This document shows, one piece after another, positions 35,936 to 46,751 of a stretch of 64,000 bases of DNA. Numbering within the stretch: the first letter of the stretch is position 1; each line of letters opens with the position of its first letter. Made by a program: the position numbers and the translations under genes. Source of the stretch: Pegoplata infirma (lineage: Eukaryota; Arthropoda; Insecta; Diptera; Anthomyiidae); NCBI GenBank assembly GCA_963921195.1, contig OY992537.1:49047943-49111942 (forward strand). The letters run 5' to 3'. The notes beneath the pieces were generated by a model. That model searched no databases. It saw nothing but the letters and a program-made list of their open reading frames with translations, and was not told the origin of the DNA.

Positions 35936-37394
35936 ATTTGGATTCACAATTTAAAAATTTTGGACGCATGTGTGTGTTTTATCACTGGGGTGTTATCACA
36001 AAACAAATCGTAGATCAATTATTTCTTAATCGATTTTGATAATTTTTGTTGTTTTGGAAAGTTATTTTAATCTTTCAAAATCTTTCAAAAATAAAAACAA
36101 AATATTTAAGTAATAAAAACAAAATATAAAAATAAATTGTGAAAAAAAAAAAAAATTTTAAAGAAAATTTGTGTTTTTTTACTTAAAGGACCGTACCTCA
36201 GAAAATGTTTAACCGATTCTCAATCTTTTTGGTTTGTTGAAAATAAGACTCATATCTTCTTTTAAAAAGAAGCTAAAATTAGAAAAACAGTTGTAAAACA
36301 ACAAAGTTATGAATTTTTAAGTTTTGATTTATAAAATTCGATTTTTAACACATTTGCTTTTAAAAGAGTACTAAATGCAGTGTTCGTAAAAACTTCGAGT
36401 ATTACCGTACTGTAAGACTCTCGCCAAAACAATTTTTTATGAGAATCTCTGCTTAAAATATAACCCATATATAAAAAAATAATCCTAAAACTGCATATTT
36501 TCCTTTTTCTTTAAATAAAAATAATTTTAAAAACAAAAATTGAACTCAAAATTATTAAAAAAAAATGCTTATAAAAAACAAATGGTGTTGGGTTTCTTCA
36601 TCTTTAAATTTACTAGGACAAAAGTCAAGATTTTATTTTTAAATTTTAAGTTTTAAATACATACTGCTACACATTTTTAAAAATATAATGCTAGGATTAT
36701 GAAATAATAACAGGTAAATTGCTATTATAAATAACTTTATATCAAATAATTACAAAAAAAAAATGTTAAAAAACAATTTTGCAAAAAAAAATAAAAAAAT
36801 TTAATACATAGTAAAATTTTATGTATATGAATGTAATGCTTAACAAAAAATATATAAAAATTATATAAAAAATTGCACTAAATCCTAAATATATATAATT
36901 TTATAATTTTATTACAAAAATTTTTTTACTTAATATTTTTTTTTTGTTAAATTTTCGATTTATTATAAATCATACATATATTTAAGTTGAAAATAATAAC
37001 AAAGGCTAGGATCGAGACTTTTTTTGAATGTAACCTATAGGTAAAAATTATATAATTTGCACTGCCTATACGTAATAACATAAACATTTTAATTTTTTGT
37101 TTAAAAAATAATGTTTATATAACATTATTATTTTGTTTTATAGGTGTTGGTTTTTATTATAATTTTAAATTTTTATTTTAAAAATATTTCTTTAAATATA
37201 AATTTATTAAAACCTTTACCTGAAAATACTATAATTTTTTGTATTTTGTAATTTTTTAATTTCATCTAACAACTATATAAAACCAAAAACAAAAAAAAAA
37301 TATAAAAAATCTTAAAAAAATCATCATGGTTTTTGTCAACAAACTTGAATTTTTGAATGTTACAAAACCGTTTTAAAACCATATCATCAAAATA
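35936..37394. other. AT-rich intron before the distal alternative exon
   Basis: Low complexity, no terminal repeats. ACCGATTCTCAATC near 36210 is a weak repeat-like word. Confidence 0.5.
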
Positions 37395-37444
37395 TGCCAT
37401 AAATCTATTGTTGTAAACAAAAAAATAAAAAAAAAAAAATATAG
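37395..37444 (+). promoter_or_regulatory. Weak, A-rich splice acceptor of the distal alternative exon
   Basis: The acceptor AG at 37443-37444 is preceded by about 30 nt that are almost all A and T, with AAAAAATAAAAAAAAAAAAA directly upstream and no polypyrimidine tract. It matches the weakness of the proximal alternative acceptor, and its donor GTCTGT is also off consensus. Confidence 0.6.
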
Positions 37445-37635
37445 CGTGAAACCTATAAATTAGAGGCCATGGCACAAGACAAAGGCTATCCACCTTTATC
37501 ACGTACCGTAGAGGTTCAAATTGATGTAGTAGATCGTGCCAATAATCCACCTGTTTGGGATCATACTGTATATGGTCCCATTTATGTCAAGGAAAATATG
37601 CCAGTAGGTGGCAAAGTCGTCTCGATCAAAGCCAG
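37445..37635 (+). CDS. CadN: CadN alternative exon, distal version
   Basis: This 191-nt exon starts CGTGAAACC after an AAAAAATATAG acceptor and ends ...GCCAG/GTCTGT. The protein begins RETYKLEAMAQDKGYPP and ends GGKVVSIKA. It occupies the same slot as the exon at 27953-28143 and cannot be used together with it. If both were spliced in, the frame would run AGC GTG AAA CCT ATA AAT and stop at TAG (37461-37463). The linker is DRANNPP, which differs from canonical DxNDNxP at the third and fourth positions. The exon is intact, with no stop or frameshift, so it is under coding constraint despite the repeat-filled introns around it. The following constitutive exon is not in this window. Confidence 0.92.
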
Positions 37636-38049
37636 GTCTGTTGAATATTAAAACTAACAAAAAAAAAATAATAATATACAATAGAAAAAAAAAACAAATT
37701 TTTGATACAACTGTTTTTTTTTAATGAATTTTTTAAAAACAAAAATATTTTATAATTTAAGTTTTAATTTATTTTTTCCTTTTTCTTACTTTTATTTCTA
37801 AATGTTTTATGTTAAAAGTATGTAAATTAAATGTTAATTATATGTTAAAAAGCACAATATGCACTATTAAATTCGATCCCCAAAAAAAAAATATGCTCAA
37901 TTTTAATTTATTTTTAATTTCTCTAGTTTTATTATATTTAAATGAACGAAAAAGTTTATTCGCTAAATCCAAAATTAAATTTTTTTACAATGAAACTATA
38001 AAAATCAACAAGTTTTTTTTGCCAAGAAAAAGTATTACTTTATATTTTT

Positions 38050-38152
38050 ACTTGAACTACGAACAGAGTGCTTAGATTTATAGTCACTTGTTGTCACAAC
38101 AGACCACCGAGCTTATGTGTGCTGACGTAAAGCGTTAAAAGCCAAATCAAAC
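38050..38152 (+). mobile_element. 3' tail of an RNase H-clade non-LTR element
   Basis: The stretch TCACAACAGACC...TATGTGTGCTGACGTAAAGCGT resembles the 3' untranslated end of the element at 42760-42840 (GTGTTGACGTAAAACGT). Only about 100 bp are recognisable; upstream coding sequence is absent. It abuts the 3' end of the minus-strand element starting at about 38160. Confidence 0.55.
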
Positions 38153-38304
38153 TTAACTTTAATATATCAAATAAAATACTCGAGATCTTTGATTTTCTAT
38201 AAATAATTTATTTATTTTCCAATAATTCGTTTCTCTTTGAAAAGCATCATCAGGGGTTTTTTTTTAAATACAAAAACACTAACTAAAGCAATGCATTGTG
38301 TTGA

Positions 38305-39336
38305 TCAGAAAAATAAGGTGTGGGAAAAAGAAAAGAGGGAGTAGTTTGATTTGAACTTCTGTATATTGAAAGTGGCTGGGAAGACCTTCGCGGGGAGTTT
38401 ATTCTACATACGGGTTGTACGACCGGAAACCAATTTTTCTCTATAACGCGTTGTGCAAAACAAAGGTTGTTCGATTACAAATGGATGCGATCTACTGGAC
38501 AAGCAAGTACTTTGAACAAATACCCGAGCTTCGGGAATAAGTTCAATTATTTCAGATAAACACCTCCCATGGTAATATCGATAGAACAGTGTCACACAAC
38601 CCACATTTCGACGATGCTCTAAAGACTCAATAGAGTTGGATACTCTACTGTCATTAATAAGCTTCACCGCACTCGTTTGTATACGGTACATATAGCTGGT
38701 GTAAAAAGTGGGGAGATCGTTCGGGGCAAAATAGTTTTATGAGCGTTTCAAGAAATCGAGACACTTGAATGTTTCTTTCGACACTTGGAAAATGTGCTTA
38801 TTTCAACGGACATCGCACTATATTCGCATGCCCAGAACATCAAGGGTGTCCGTTTCCTCAATATCTACCCCACCATTCATACAGATGACAATGTTGAATC
38901 TACAGTTCTATGGGTTAACATACAACATTGGGTCTTGCGTGCATTAAAATCGACCTTGTTCGCCCCGACCTCAGAGATTGTAGCAAGATCCTGATTAAGT
39001 GTGTCATTCATATTGATCCCCAGTAAGAATTGGCCTGCGATCAGAGGAAAATGAATGCCAAATGTTGCTGTCATCATCAAAAGTATAGATAGGGTTGGAA
39101 GTTTGAATGAAAATGTCATTAACAAATATAAGAAATAGAGTAGGAGGTAGAACAGGACCTTGCGGTATCTCCGAATTTAGCTGAAACTCATCTGAAGAGA
39201 CCCCATCTAGAACAACACGAATAGTTAGATCTCTGAAAAAACTCGAAATAAATCGAGAGAAGTCATTACCGACACCAAAAGCAATAACTATTGACACGAG
39301 TGCTTCGTGCTACTCACTATCAAATGCCGTGGAAAT
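38305..39336 (-). pseudogene. Broken reverse transcriptase ORF, C-terminal half
   Basis: Reading from 39336 downwards: VDISTAFDSE (motif A), WISSF-like and IRVVLDGVSSDEFQ, IPQGPVLPPTLFLIFVNDI (motif B), a DDDSN remnant of the YADD box, LNQDLATISE, FNARKTQ, then KHIFQVSKETFKCLDFLKR and AVKLINDSRVSNSIESLEHRR near the C-terminus. The last in-frame stop is TGA at 38305-38307. Two expected tryptophans are TAG stops (38404-38406 and one at about 39316), and a frameshift lies near 39030. The N-terminal part of the domain continues at 40164-40305, beyond the inserted hAT element. Confidence 0.82.
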
Positions 39337-39344
39337 ATCCACAG

Positions 39345-40155
39345 TAGGGCTATAACCAAATTTTTGGCATAGCACCACGTGATGGACAATGTTGTTTTAT
39401 TAAACAAAATCGCTTTCTCCGATCATTTTGCAAAAAAAACCACACGCACCAAACGCATTTTCTAAAAGTCCTCAAGATTTTTTTTATTAATACAATATTT
39501 TTGTATTTTTTATTTAAAAACAAGTAAAAATATTAAAAAATACTAACGTCTATTTATTGAAGGAAATAAACTTTAGATTTAAAGTTCGTGCTGATTTACA
39601 TATAGGATTAATATCCTGGACCACCTTAATGGCACGTTCCGCGCAAATATTACTTCTTTGCTGGTTTAGATTATTGAATCTTCTTTTTCCCAATGTCTTG
39701 AGAAGCATTTCTGGGGTTTTAAATCTACCTAGAGACTGCTCCAGAGATTTAAAGTCATCTTCCCTGAATCGGTGGTCTGACAAACATATGTCAAACCATT
39801 TTCCACAATAAAAGCACATATTAGGTAAAGCTCAGTTTGGTAATTTGGTATTAAAATTAATGTTAAAATGTTTTTGGGGAGGTGGGTAGTACCCAATGGG
39901 TACCTTCCCCGCCTACATTAGTTTTAGTTTCGGACTCGATTAAAGCGGAATCTTAGTTTAAATAGCTACATTTTGCGATTTTTAAAAAAGAAAATACAAA
40001 AATAGTAATTTAAAACTTCATCGCGTTTGGTGCGTGTACTTTTTTAACATCCTCGAAAAAGTGAAAACATTTTTCTTCATAGTTTTTCATGGCCTATATG
40101 ACTGTGCTATGCCAATTTTGATATTTGCAAAAAATGTAAAAAACGTATAGCCCTA
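39345..40155. mobile_element. hAT-type non-autonomous element with exact 8-bp target duplication
   Basis: The ends are perfect 10-bp inverted repeats (TAGGGCTATA...TATAGCCCTA). Both sides are flanked by ATCCACAG (39337-39344 and 40156-40163), an 8-bp duplication that fits the hAT preference nTnnnnAn. Removing the element and one duplicate restores the VRAVDISTAFD reading frame of the host retrotransposon. Deeper shared blocks, GGCATAGCAC and ACACGCACCAAACGC (39442-39456 against 40023-40037), show that the inverted repeats were once about 100 bp long. Confidence 0.92.
39550..39819 (-). CDS. Unrecognised 89-aa ORF inside the hAT element
   Basis: This open frame reads MCFYCGKWFDICLSDHRF at its start and ends ...LNLKFISFNK. 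A Cys-x2-Cys pair with a later His suggests a degenerate zinc-finger-like start, but nothing identifies it as transposase. It uses more balanced codons than the surrounding AT-rich DNA. It may be a fragment of a transposase or captured host sequence; I do not recognise it. Confidence 0.3.
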   Translation of the reverse strand: MCFYCGKWFDICLSDHRFREDDFKSLEQSLGRFKTPEMLLKTLGKRRFNNLNQQRSNICAERAIKVVQDINPICKSARTLNLKFISFNK

Positions 40156-40325
40156 ATCCACAGCCCTCACTTTACCCTCACCACATTGGTGTATGGAAAT
40201 GCTAATATGCTAACAGGTCACCTGTCTTCCACAAGATGGAAATTAATGTTTTTTGTTTTTTCGAGTAAATCGCATTTAAACATTGAATTTCGTAACAATT
40301 TTGATATCCAGCGACTCTCTTCCTC

Positions 40326-42843
40326 CAGTGGAGAGTCGCTGGATCGCCTTTTAAACACGCATTTTCCGGGCAATTCCATGACGCTGATTCAAGCATCTAA
40401 AATTGCTTCGGAAATAATAAATATGCCAACATTAATCTGGGCGATAAAAAGTTTCAGGCCCTATAAATCCCCAGGACCTGATAGTATAATCCCGGCTGAG
40501 TTGCAGCAAGTGTCGGACTATATAGCCCCGTTGCTGTATAATATACAGAATGCATCAACTGGTCGTATATTCCTTTAAAATGGAGGGATACCAGAGTCGT
40601 CTTTATCCCGAAGGCTGGGAAAAGTTCCCACACAGCTCCGAAGGATTTCAGACCAATTAGTCTGTCTTATTTTTTGGTAAAGACAATGGAACGAATGATA
40701 GACTTATATTTGCGTATAGTGATTGACCCGAGGTTGCTTTCGACAAAGCAACATGCATACAGCAAGGGTAGATCAACGGAAACAGCTCTGCATGGGCTCG
40801 TTGGTACCATCGAGAGATCGCTTTCGGTAAAGGAGTACATATTGGTGGCCTTTCTTGATACAGAGGGGGCTTTTAATAATGTCATCCCAGACTCGATAAT
40901 TTTGGCATTGTCTGGTCTGGGAGTAAAGCGTGGGATCGTTTTAATGGTGAAAAACCTACTTGCCAATAGACGTATAACATCTGAATTGGGAGCGTCCGTC
41001 ATATATCGATTTGTCAATAGGGGCACACCACAAGGAGGTGTTCTTTCGCCGCTTCTTTGGAACCTGGCACTGAATTGAATGCTGCTATCTCTAGAAGCAT
41101 GTGGTTGTCATATTGTCGCATATGCTGACGATGTCGCGATAGCGGTAAAGGGGAAGCATCTGCCAACATTGAGGGACATTCTTCAGGGTTCTCTGAAAGA
41201 TCTGTCTAAATGGGCAAGAGGCTGTGGTCTAGGAGTTAATCCAAGTAAAACAGTTTTGTTTGCAAGGAAAAATAAGATTCCTGCTTTTGATCCTATTTCT
41301 CTGGACGGCACTGAAAACATCTTCTCATATGGAGCCAAGTTTCTTGGAGTATTTCTAGATAGGAAGTTGAATTTCAGGCGTAATATTGCGGAACGGGTGA
41401 GAAAAGCAACGATTGCTTTATATTCCTGTAAAAGGGCCATTGGAAAACGATGTGTTTTTAGCCCTCAAGTCGTTCATTGGATCTATACAGCAGTGGTGCG
41501 TCCAATTTTACTGTATGGAATCATTGTCTGGTGGCCTGCTTTATAAACAAAAGCGAACTGTGTCTTTATCACGAAGGTACAAAGAATGGCGTGGATGTGC
41601 ATCAGTGGTGCTCTTCGTACAACACCGACGGCTGCATTAGAAATCCTCCTTCACCTGATACAATTGGACATATTGGGTAGGCAGTATGCGGCTGCGTCGG
41701 CAATTCGACTTAATAGCACGCTGCAATGGAGGAGCAGCGATTGTGGCCATAGCGCGATATTAAAGAAGCTAACAATACCACAAAATGTGTACTGTGCTCC
41801 CTCTTTGAGCCTCTTTAAGCGCCACTTTACCACTATGATACCATCCAGGGAGTCTTGGATGGGGGACATTCCGGGTAGTGGAGCCACCATAAATTTTTAC
41901 ACAGATGGATCGAGGCTGCACGAACAAGTGGGCTTTTGAGTCTGTTCGGAAGAGCTTGGATTGAGCCTGGCTCGAAGATTGCCAGATCATTGCAATGTTT
42001 ACCAGGCAGAGATGCTGGCAATAAAGGAAGTGGCTGACTGGTTGAGCTGCAATGTCTTGTCTACAACCGCAGTCAACATCTCTACTGACAGTCAAGCCGC
42101 GGTAAAGTCCCTGGATTTAATGTTTCTGAAAACAAGATCTGCCCTTAACTGCTGCACGTCTTTAAATGAGATGGCCAAGCAGTTTAACATACGACTCATA
42201 TGGGTCCCAGGGCACAGAGACATTCCAGGGAATTGCAAAGCCGATGAGCTTGCAAGACTAGGAACTAACTTACAGGTTCCAACAGAATTGGAATGTGTTG
42301 GTATGCCTCTAGAAACTTGCAAGCAAAACCTACGGCTTTGTTCTGCGACGGAGACCAATCAAAGATGGGCAAATGGATGGACGTGTGAGACAACACGACT
42401 GATTTGGCCTTCTCTTAATCAGGGGCGCACAAGTGAGCTGATATCGCTTCCAAGATGAGAGATTTCGACGGTGGTTTCTATAATTACCGGACACTGTCTT
42501 ATAGGGAAGCACGCAGAGCGGTTAAATGTGCCGTCGAATGACTTTTGCCGAAGTTGCATGGATGAAGAGGAGTTGGAAACTATCGAACACTTTATTTGCC
42601 ATTGCCCGGCACTTTCTGATCAGAGACTTGCTACACTGGGATCTAGGGAGCTGTATGATCTTTCTGATATGTCGGATGTCAAAGTTCAACATCTAAGGAG
42701 TTTCATAAGAAGCTCAAACTGGTTTAACGACAGGGACTAGTAGGGAAACCTATTACGGTCCCGTGGTATCACAATGGACCTCAGAGTCTACGTGTGTTGA
42801 CGTAAAACGTCAGCAGCCACTTACAAACTAAACTAACCTAACA
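40326..42843 (+). mobile_element. 5'-truncated non-LTR retrotransposon of an RNase H-bearing clade (LOA/I-like)
   Basis: About 2.5 kb of a LINE-type element, starting inside the region before the reverse transcriptase and running to a 3' tail. The 5' boundary is fixed by alignment with the copy at 22996-23765: both share GTCGCTGGAT and CGCATTTTCCGGGCAATT, but sequence upstream of about 40326 is unrelated. The 3' untranslated tail (GTGTTGACGTAAAACGTCAG) recurs at about 38096-38125. No endonuclease domain remains. The clade is inferred from the order reverse transcriptase, RNase H, C-terminal cysteine/histidine motif. Confidence 0.85.
40345..42740 (+). pseudogene. Decayed reverse transcriptase-RNase H polyprotein
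   Basis: The frame encodes the copying enzyme of the retrotransposon. In order: KSPGPDSIIPAEL (thumb-side motif, about 40460), PKDFRPISLSYF, a motif-A-like FLDTEGAFNN (about 40855), GTPQGGVLSPLLW (about 41020-41060), the catalytic YADD box (about 41120), then RNase H with FYTDGSR (about 41895), STDSQAA (about 42080) and WVPGHRDIPGNCKADELA (about 42200), and a C-terminal C-x2-C...H...C cluster (about 42545-42605). From 40578 to 42740 a single frame is held, broken by four in-frame stops at 41076, 41544, 41937 and 42456. One frameshift lies near 40555-40575. The gene is dead, but few indels suggest moderate age. Confidence 0.9.
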
Positions 42844-43668
42844 TTGTTTTAACATAGCAAAAAAAAAAAGAAAATCTCGGATTTTTGATAAATTGCCCTA
42901 TTGGCCCGCATGTAAAAGACTAAAAGTACCCTCCTCAATTTTTTTATTATCCCCACCCACTCTAGCTTAGCTTATCTCTCGACTTTACAAAAACCACCGC
43001 CACATTTGACTAGGTTTTCAATCAGCGAAAAAATTTTGATATTTAAAAATATATTTTATATCTACAGAAATACAAATGATAATATCTAAAAATATAATTT
43101 AAAATTATGTAGTTTTGGTGAAAGACAAATAATGTTTCAGAACATATGCATTGCAAATTGTGTCGTCTACACTGAATTTTAATCTACTTTTGTAATTTCA
43201 AGTTAAACCAAATTTGACAATTTTTAAATCGCAAAATCTTCTCTAAATCTGAAACTTTTGAACATAAAAAATTAATCAAAGTTTATTTGATTTTTTCTGT
43301 AAGTACAGATCGAGCACGGGCTCTAATTATATTTGTTATAAGGGTTCAAGTTGAAAAAATGCAGAAGAAAAATTGAATTTCTAAAAATTATAGACATTTC
43401 TGGTATTTCCTATACCGGTTTCAAACACCCCAGTTAGTGTCATCTTCAGTAGGATTTTAAATGTCGGTTTGTCTTGTTAATGAAAACTGTTTTTTATATA
43501 TGTGAATATTTATAGTTTCTACAGAATAAATTTTGACAGTTTCCAACACTACAATTCTAATTTCTAGCAATCTCAACCTCACTTCATACTTTCTTTCAAC
43601 TTTTTTTTATTTTTTTAAATATCTTTATTAGAGTTCGTTTGGTGACTATGTCACTTCATTTGTTTATC
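42844..43668. other. Intron stretch with one retroelement-like 3' motif
   Basis: On the minus strand CTACTGAAGATGACACTAAC followed by GAAACCGGTATAGG (about 43450-43405) resembles retrotransposon 3' ends. Nothing else is recognised. Confidence 0.35.
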
Positions 43669-44998
43669 GGATATCATCATTTTTTTAAAGGATTTAGGGG
43701 AGCTAAAAAGAATGCCGGTATTGTTTTGGAAAAATTTTCACTCCTTGGGGTGGTTCAAAGCATCTGAAAACGCGGATTTTGAGCTGATTTTTCTGCAGAG
43801 AAAAAACGGCTGAATATATTGCAAATCTGATTCCACCAGTCGATTCTAGAGCAAAAATTAATACAATAGAAGTTTTTTAAACTTTAAAAAAAAGTTCCAA
43901 TAATCCACAGCAGGGGGCGGAAAAATCGATTTTTAAAAAAAAAAATTTTACATTTTTTTTTTAATCATGCACGATGAAGAGTCTGTGGGAACACTATAAA
44001 CACTTGTTTTAAATTTACTTTTCAATTTTTTAATTTTTAAAAAACACATTTTCTTTGATTTTATTATTTTAGTTTTTTGATTTTTGAGTTTTAAAAATAA
44101 ATTTTATTCATTCTTTTATTTCCTTTTGTAAATAATAATTGTGTTTTATTTAAATAAATTTATTACACACAAGTCAGTGTTTGCTAAGAAATTTGTTACT
44201 AAAAGCACCTTTCTATCACCACCCATTAAAAAGTTATAAGACTTCAAAGTTTTTTTTCTAGTGGCAAAGTTATAAAACACTGACCGAAATTTGAAAAATT
44301 TTTGGATGGGTCAGCGGTCTGGACATTCGTTTTCGATTTTCCTCTCAATGCTGATCCAAATCTGGTTTCCAAAATATTCCGTAACGTCAGGTTTTTGAGA
44401 TAATTGAGGTCAAAGTTCACAAAAAACGCATTTTTGTGCATTATTGAGAGCATTTTTTTGTGATGTTTTTGGATGATATTCTGGGATCATAAAACCTGGT
44501 TTCTATTAGCATTTCGATGCTGATTCTGAATCTAGTTTTTAAATTTTTCCATCACGTCATGTTTTCGAGAAAATTGAGGTCAAAGTTCTCAAAAAACGTG
44601 CTTTTGTCAATTTTTGAGAGCTAATAACTTCTTCACGGTTTGTGATAGAATGGAAATTTTGGCACCATTTTGTTAAGCTGAAAATGTCCTTTAATCTTGC
44701 ATATTTATAAAATTAATTTACAAAAAAAATGGAAAAACCTTATATTTCCGCCCTCTGTGGTGGGTTTTTGGAACTTTTTTTAACAGTTCAAAAAACGACA
44801 ATTGTATTAATTTTTGCTGTAGAATCGATTGGTGAAATCAGATTTGCGATATATTGAGCCGTTTTTGTTCTGGAGAAAAATAACTTAAAATCCGCGATTT
44901 CAGATGCGTTGAACCACCCCAAGGAGCAAAAATTTCCCCAAAAAAATACCGGCATTCTTTTTAGCTAACCTAAATCCTTCAAAAAAATTATGATATCC
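43669..44998. mobile_element. Foldback element with GGATATCATCAT ends
   Basis: Arms of about 270 bp: AGCTAAAAAGAATGCCGGTA (43700) against its complement near 44950, CCGCGGATTTT-type, AATCTGATTCCACCA-type and GGGGGCGGAAA-type blocks all in mirrored order. The centre has two loose tandem copies of GAGGTCAAAGTTC (44405 and 44575). Confidence 0.75.
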
Positions 44999-46399
44999 GC
45001 AGAATAAATTTTCAAAATTAACTCTAATCTTTATATATACAACTGGAAAAATTTTATCGACAAAAAATATAGTAAATTTAAGAATGTTTATTTACAAAAA
45101 TGTCTCGGAATCAGTTTTCTCCTTCAATAAATGGATAAGAGATTTTTTTAATTTTTGTATAACTGAACACTATGTGTAAAATTAGATTTTAAAAATGTAA
45201 ACTTAAACACATTTGATTTTTTTACGAACTTAAAGGCAGTAACATAATGTATATAATTTTATACATTTAATGTGTAACTTTACACCCTGTATGTAGTTTG
45301 TAATACACGGCAGCAGAAATTCTCATATGGCTCAAACTCCTTGTAACTTTCTGCTGTCTCAGCAGATTTATCAGCAGGTTTGTAAGAAATTTAAATTGGA
45401 GAAAAGTCACAATTTATATTATCCCACTAATTAGACTATAACTTTATTTTCAGTGTAGCTAGGGTTACAATTTTTTTTAACAAAAAGCAATTAACAATAA
45501 TAAAAAAAAAACTTTTTTCATTAAATTTATTTTGTTACTTGTGGTTTATAACAACAGCGAATAAACTTTTTTTTCTCAATTCAACTTTAAAAAAAATAAC
45601 CAATTCTCTGTATCATTTTTATCCTGTATATTAAGTATAAAATAATTCCCATGTATCCCACATCCTAAATCCCTTTCATTATTGCACTTGCCATTTAAAA
45701 AAAAAAAATATTCGTTTTCATCTGCACCAAACTATAAATATTTAAAAAAACTCTATATAACACTTTCACTCACCTGTATAAAAACGTATAAATATTTTAA
45801 TGCATTCACCTTATATTTTCATATTACGAGTACGTTAAAAATTAATATAAAAGTTTTAATTATAAATACGTTTATTTTTTGAATTTTATATTAGAGTAGT
45901 TTTTAATTTTTTTTTCAAATGAGATCAGTGACAAAGCACCAGAAGTTTGTTTTTAATTTTTTTTTGTCAGCACATGTAATTATGTATTTTGTAATCACAC
46001 ACACATAAAGCACTATGTATGTAATTTATATAATTATAAGTATTTTTATAAAAAAAAAACGTTTATATAAATTTACAAAAGCCGTTTAGTTTATGCATTC
46101 ATTTAATTCAGAATTATTTATGAGGCGTTATTAATTAGGACCCAAAACTTTAAATTTTAGTAGAAAAATATAAGGTTTATTTATTTTTAAAAAAAGGTTA
46201 ACCCGGGATACCCAAACCTTATAATCATCTCCTTTATATATATTTAACAACCGATTCGCGGTGTGAAGCAGTTGAAAAATTTTGCTTTGAGTGAAGTCCT
46301 TAAAAAAAATGTGGAAGTGTATTTTTCTGCTTTGTTTACCAAAATCACGTAAAAAAAATTAAATTTCTTTAACTCACCAAAAAATTGTATTTGTATTGC
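44999..46399. other. AT-rich intron with AGCAGA relic
   Basis: TCTGCTGTCTCAGCAGATTT at 45350-45370 and TTTTACACATAAAA-like words recall 4930-5560. Otherwise nothing. Confidence 0.4.
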
Positions 46400-46751
46400 A
46401 GACAGCAATTTGTTATTAGAACCACTCTGTGGTATAAGGTTTAATGAGTTTGTGCTAATGTGTGTAACTATCCGAAATATTGGACCTAGGCACACCTTTA
46501 AATATACCGATCGACTCAGAATCACTTTCTGAGACGAATTAGCGTTGTTTGACCGTCCGTCTGTCCATCTGCTGTCCATGTAAACGTTGTGAGCACGATA
46601 AAAATCGCAATTATAAATCGATTTGTATGAAATTTTAAACTTAAGCTTCCTTTGGCCCAAGGACGAAGGCAATTAAAAAAATAGGTCCATGTTTAGACCT
46701 AGCATCCCAACAAATGTCCCTTTATATTTTGGATCAAATGACCCTTATAAC

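Larger units (their letters stand above)
38160..40305 (-). mobile_element. Non-LTR retrotransposon relic (CR1/Jockey-like), split by a hAT element
   Basis: The minus strand carries the second half of a LINE reverse transcriptase and a 3' untranslated region with the motif CTGATGATGCTTTTC followed by GAGAAACG. The 3' end is at about 38160. Coding sequence continues past 39336, is interrupted by the 811-bp insert 39345-40155, and resumes at 40164-40305 with TGDLLAY. The 5' part, including any endonuclease, is missing. The exact clade is uncertain. Confidence 0.8.

Noticed and set aside
46244..46672. 142-residue open frame on the minus strand
   Set aside because: It lies across a dispersed non-coding repeat with a GTCYGTC microsatellite and shows no protein motif.
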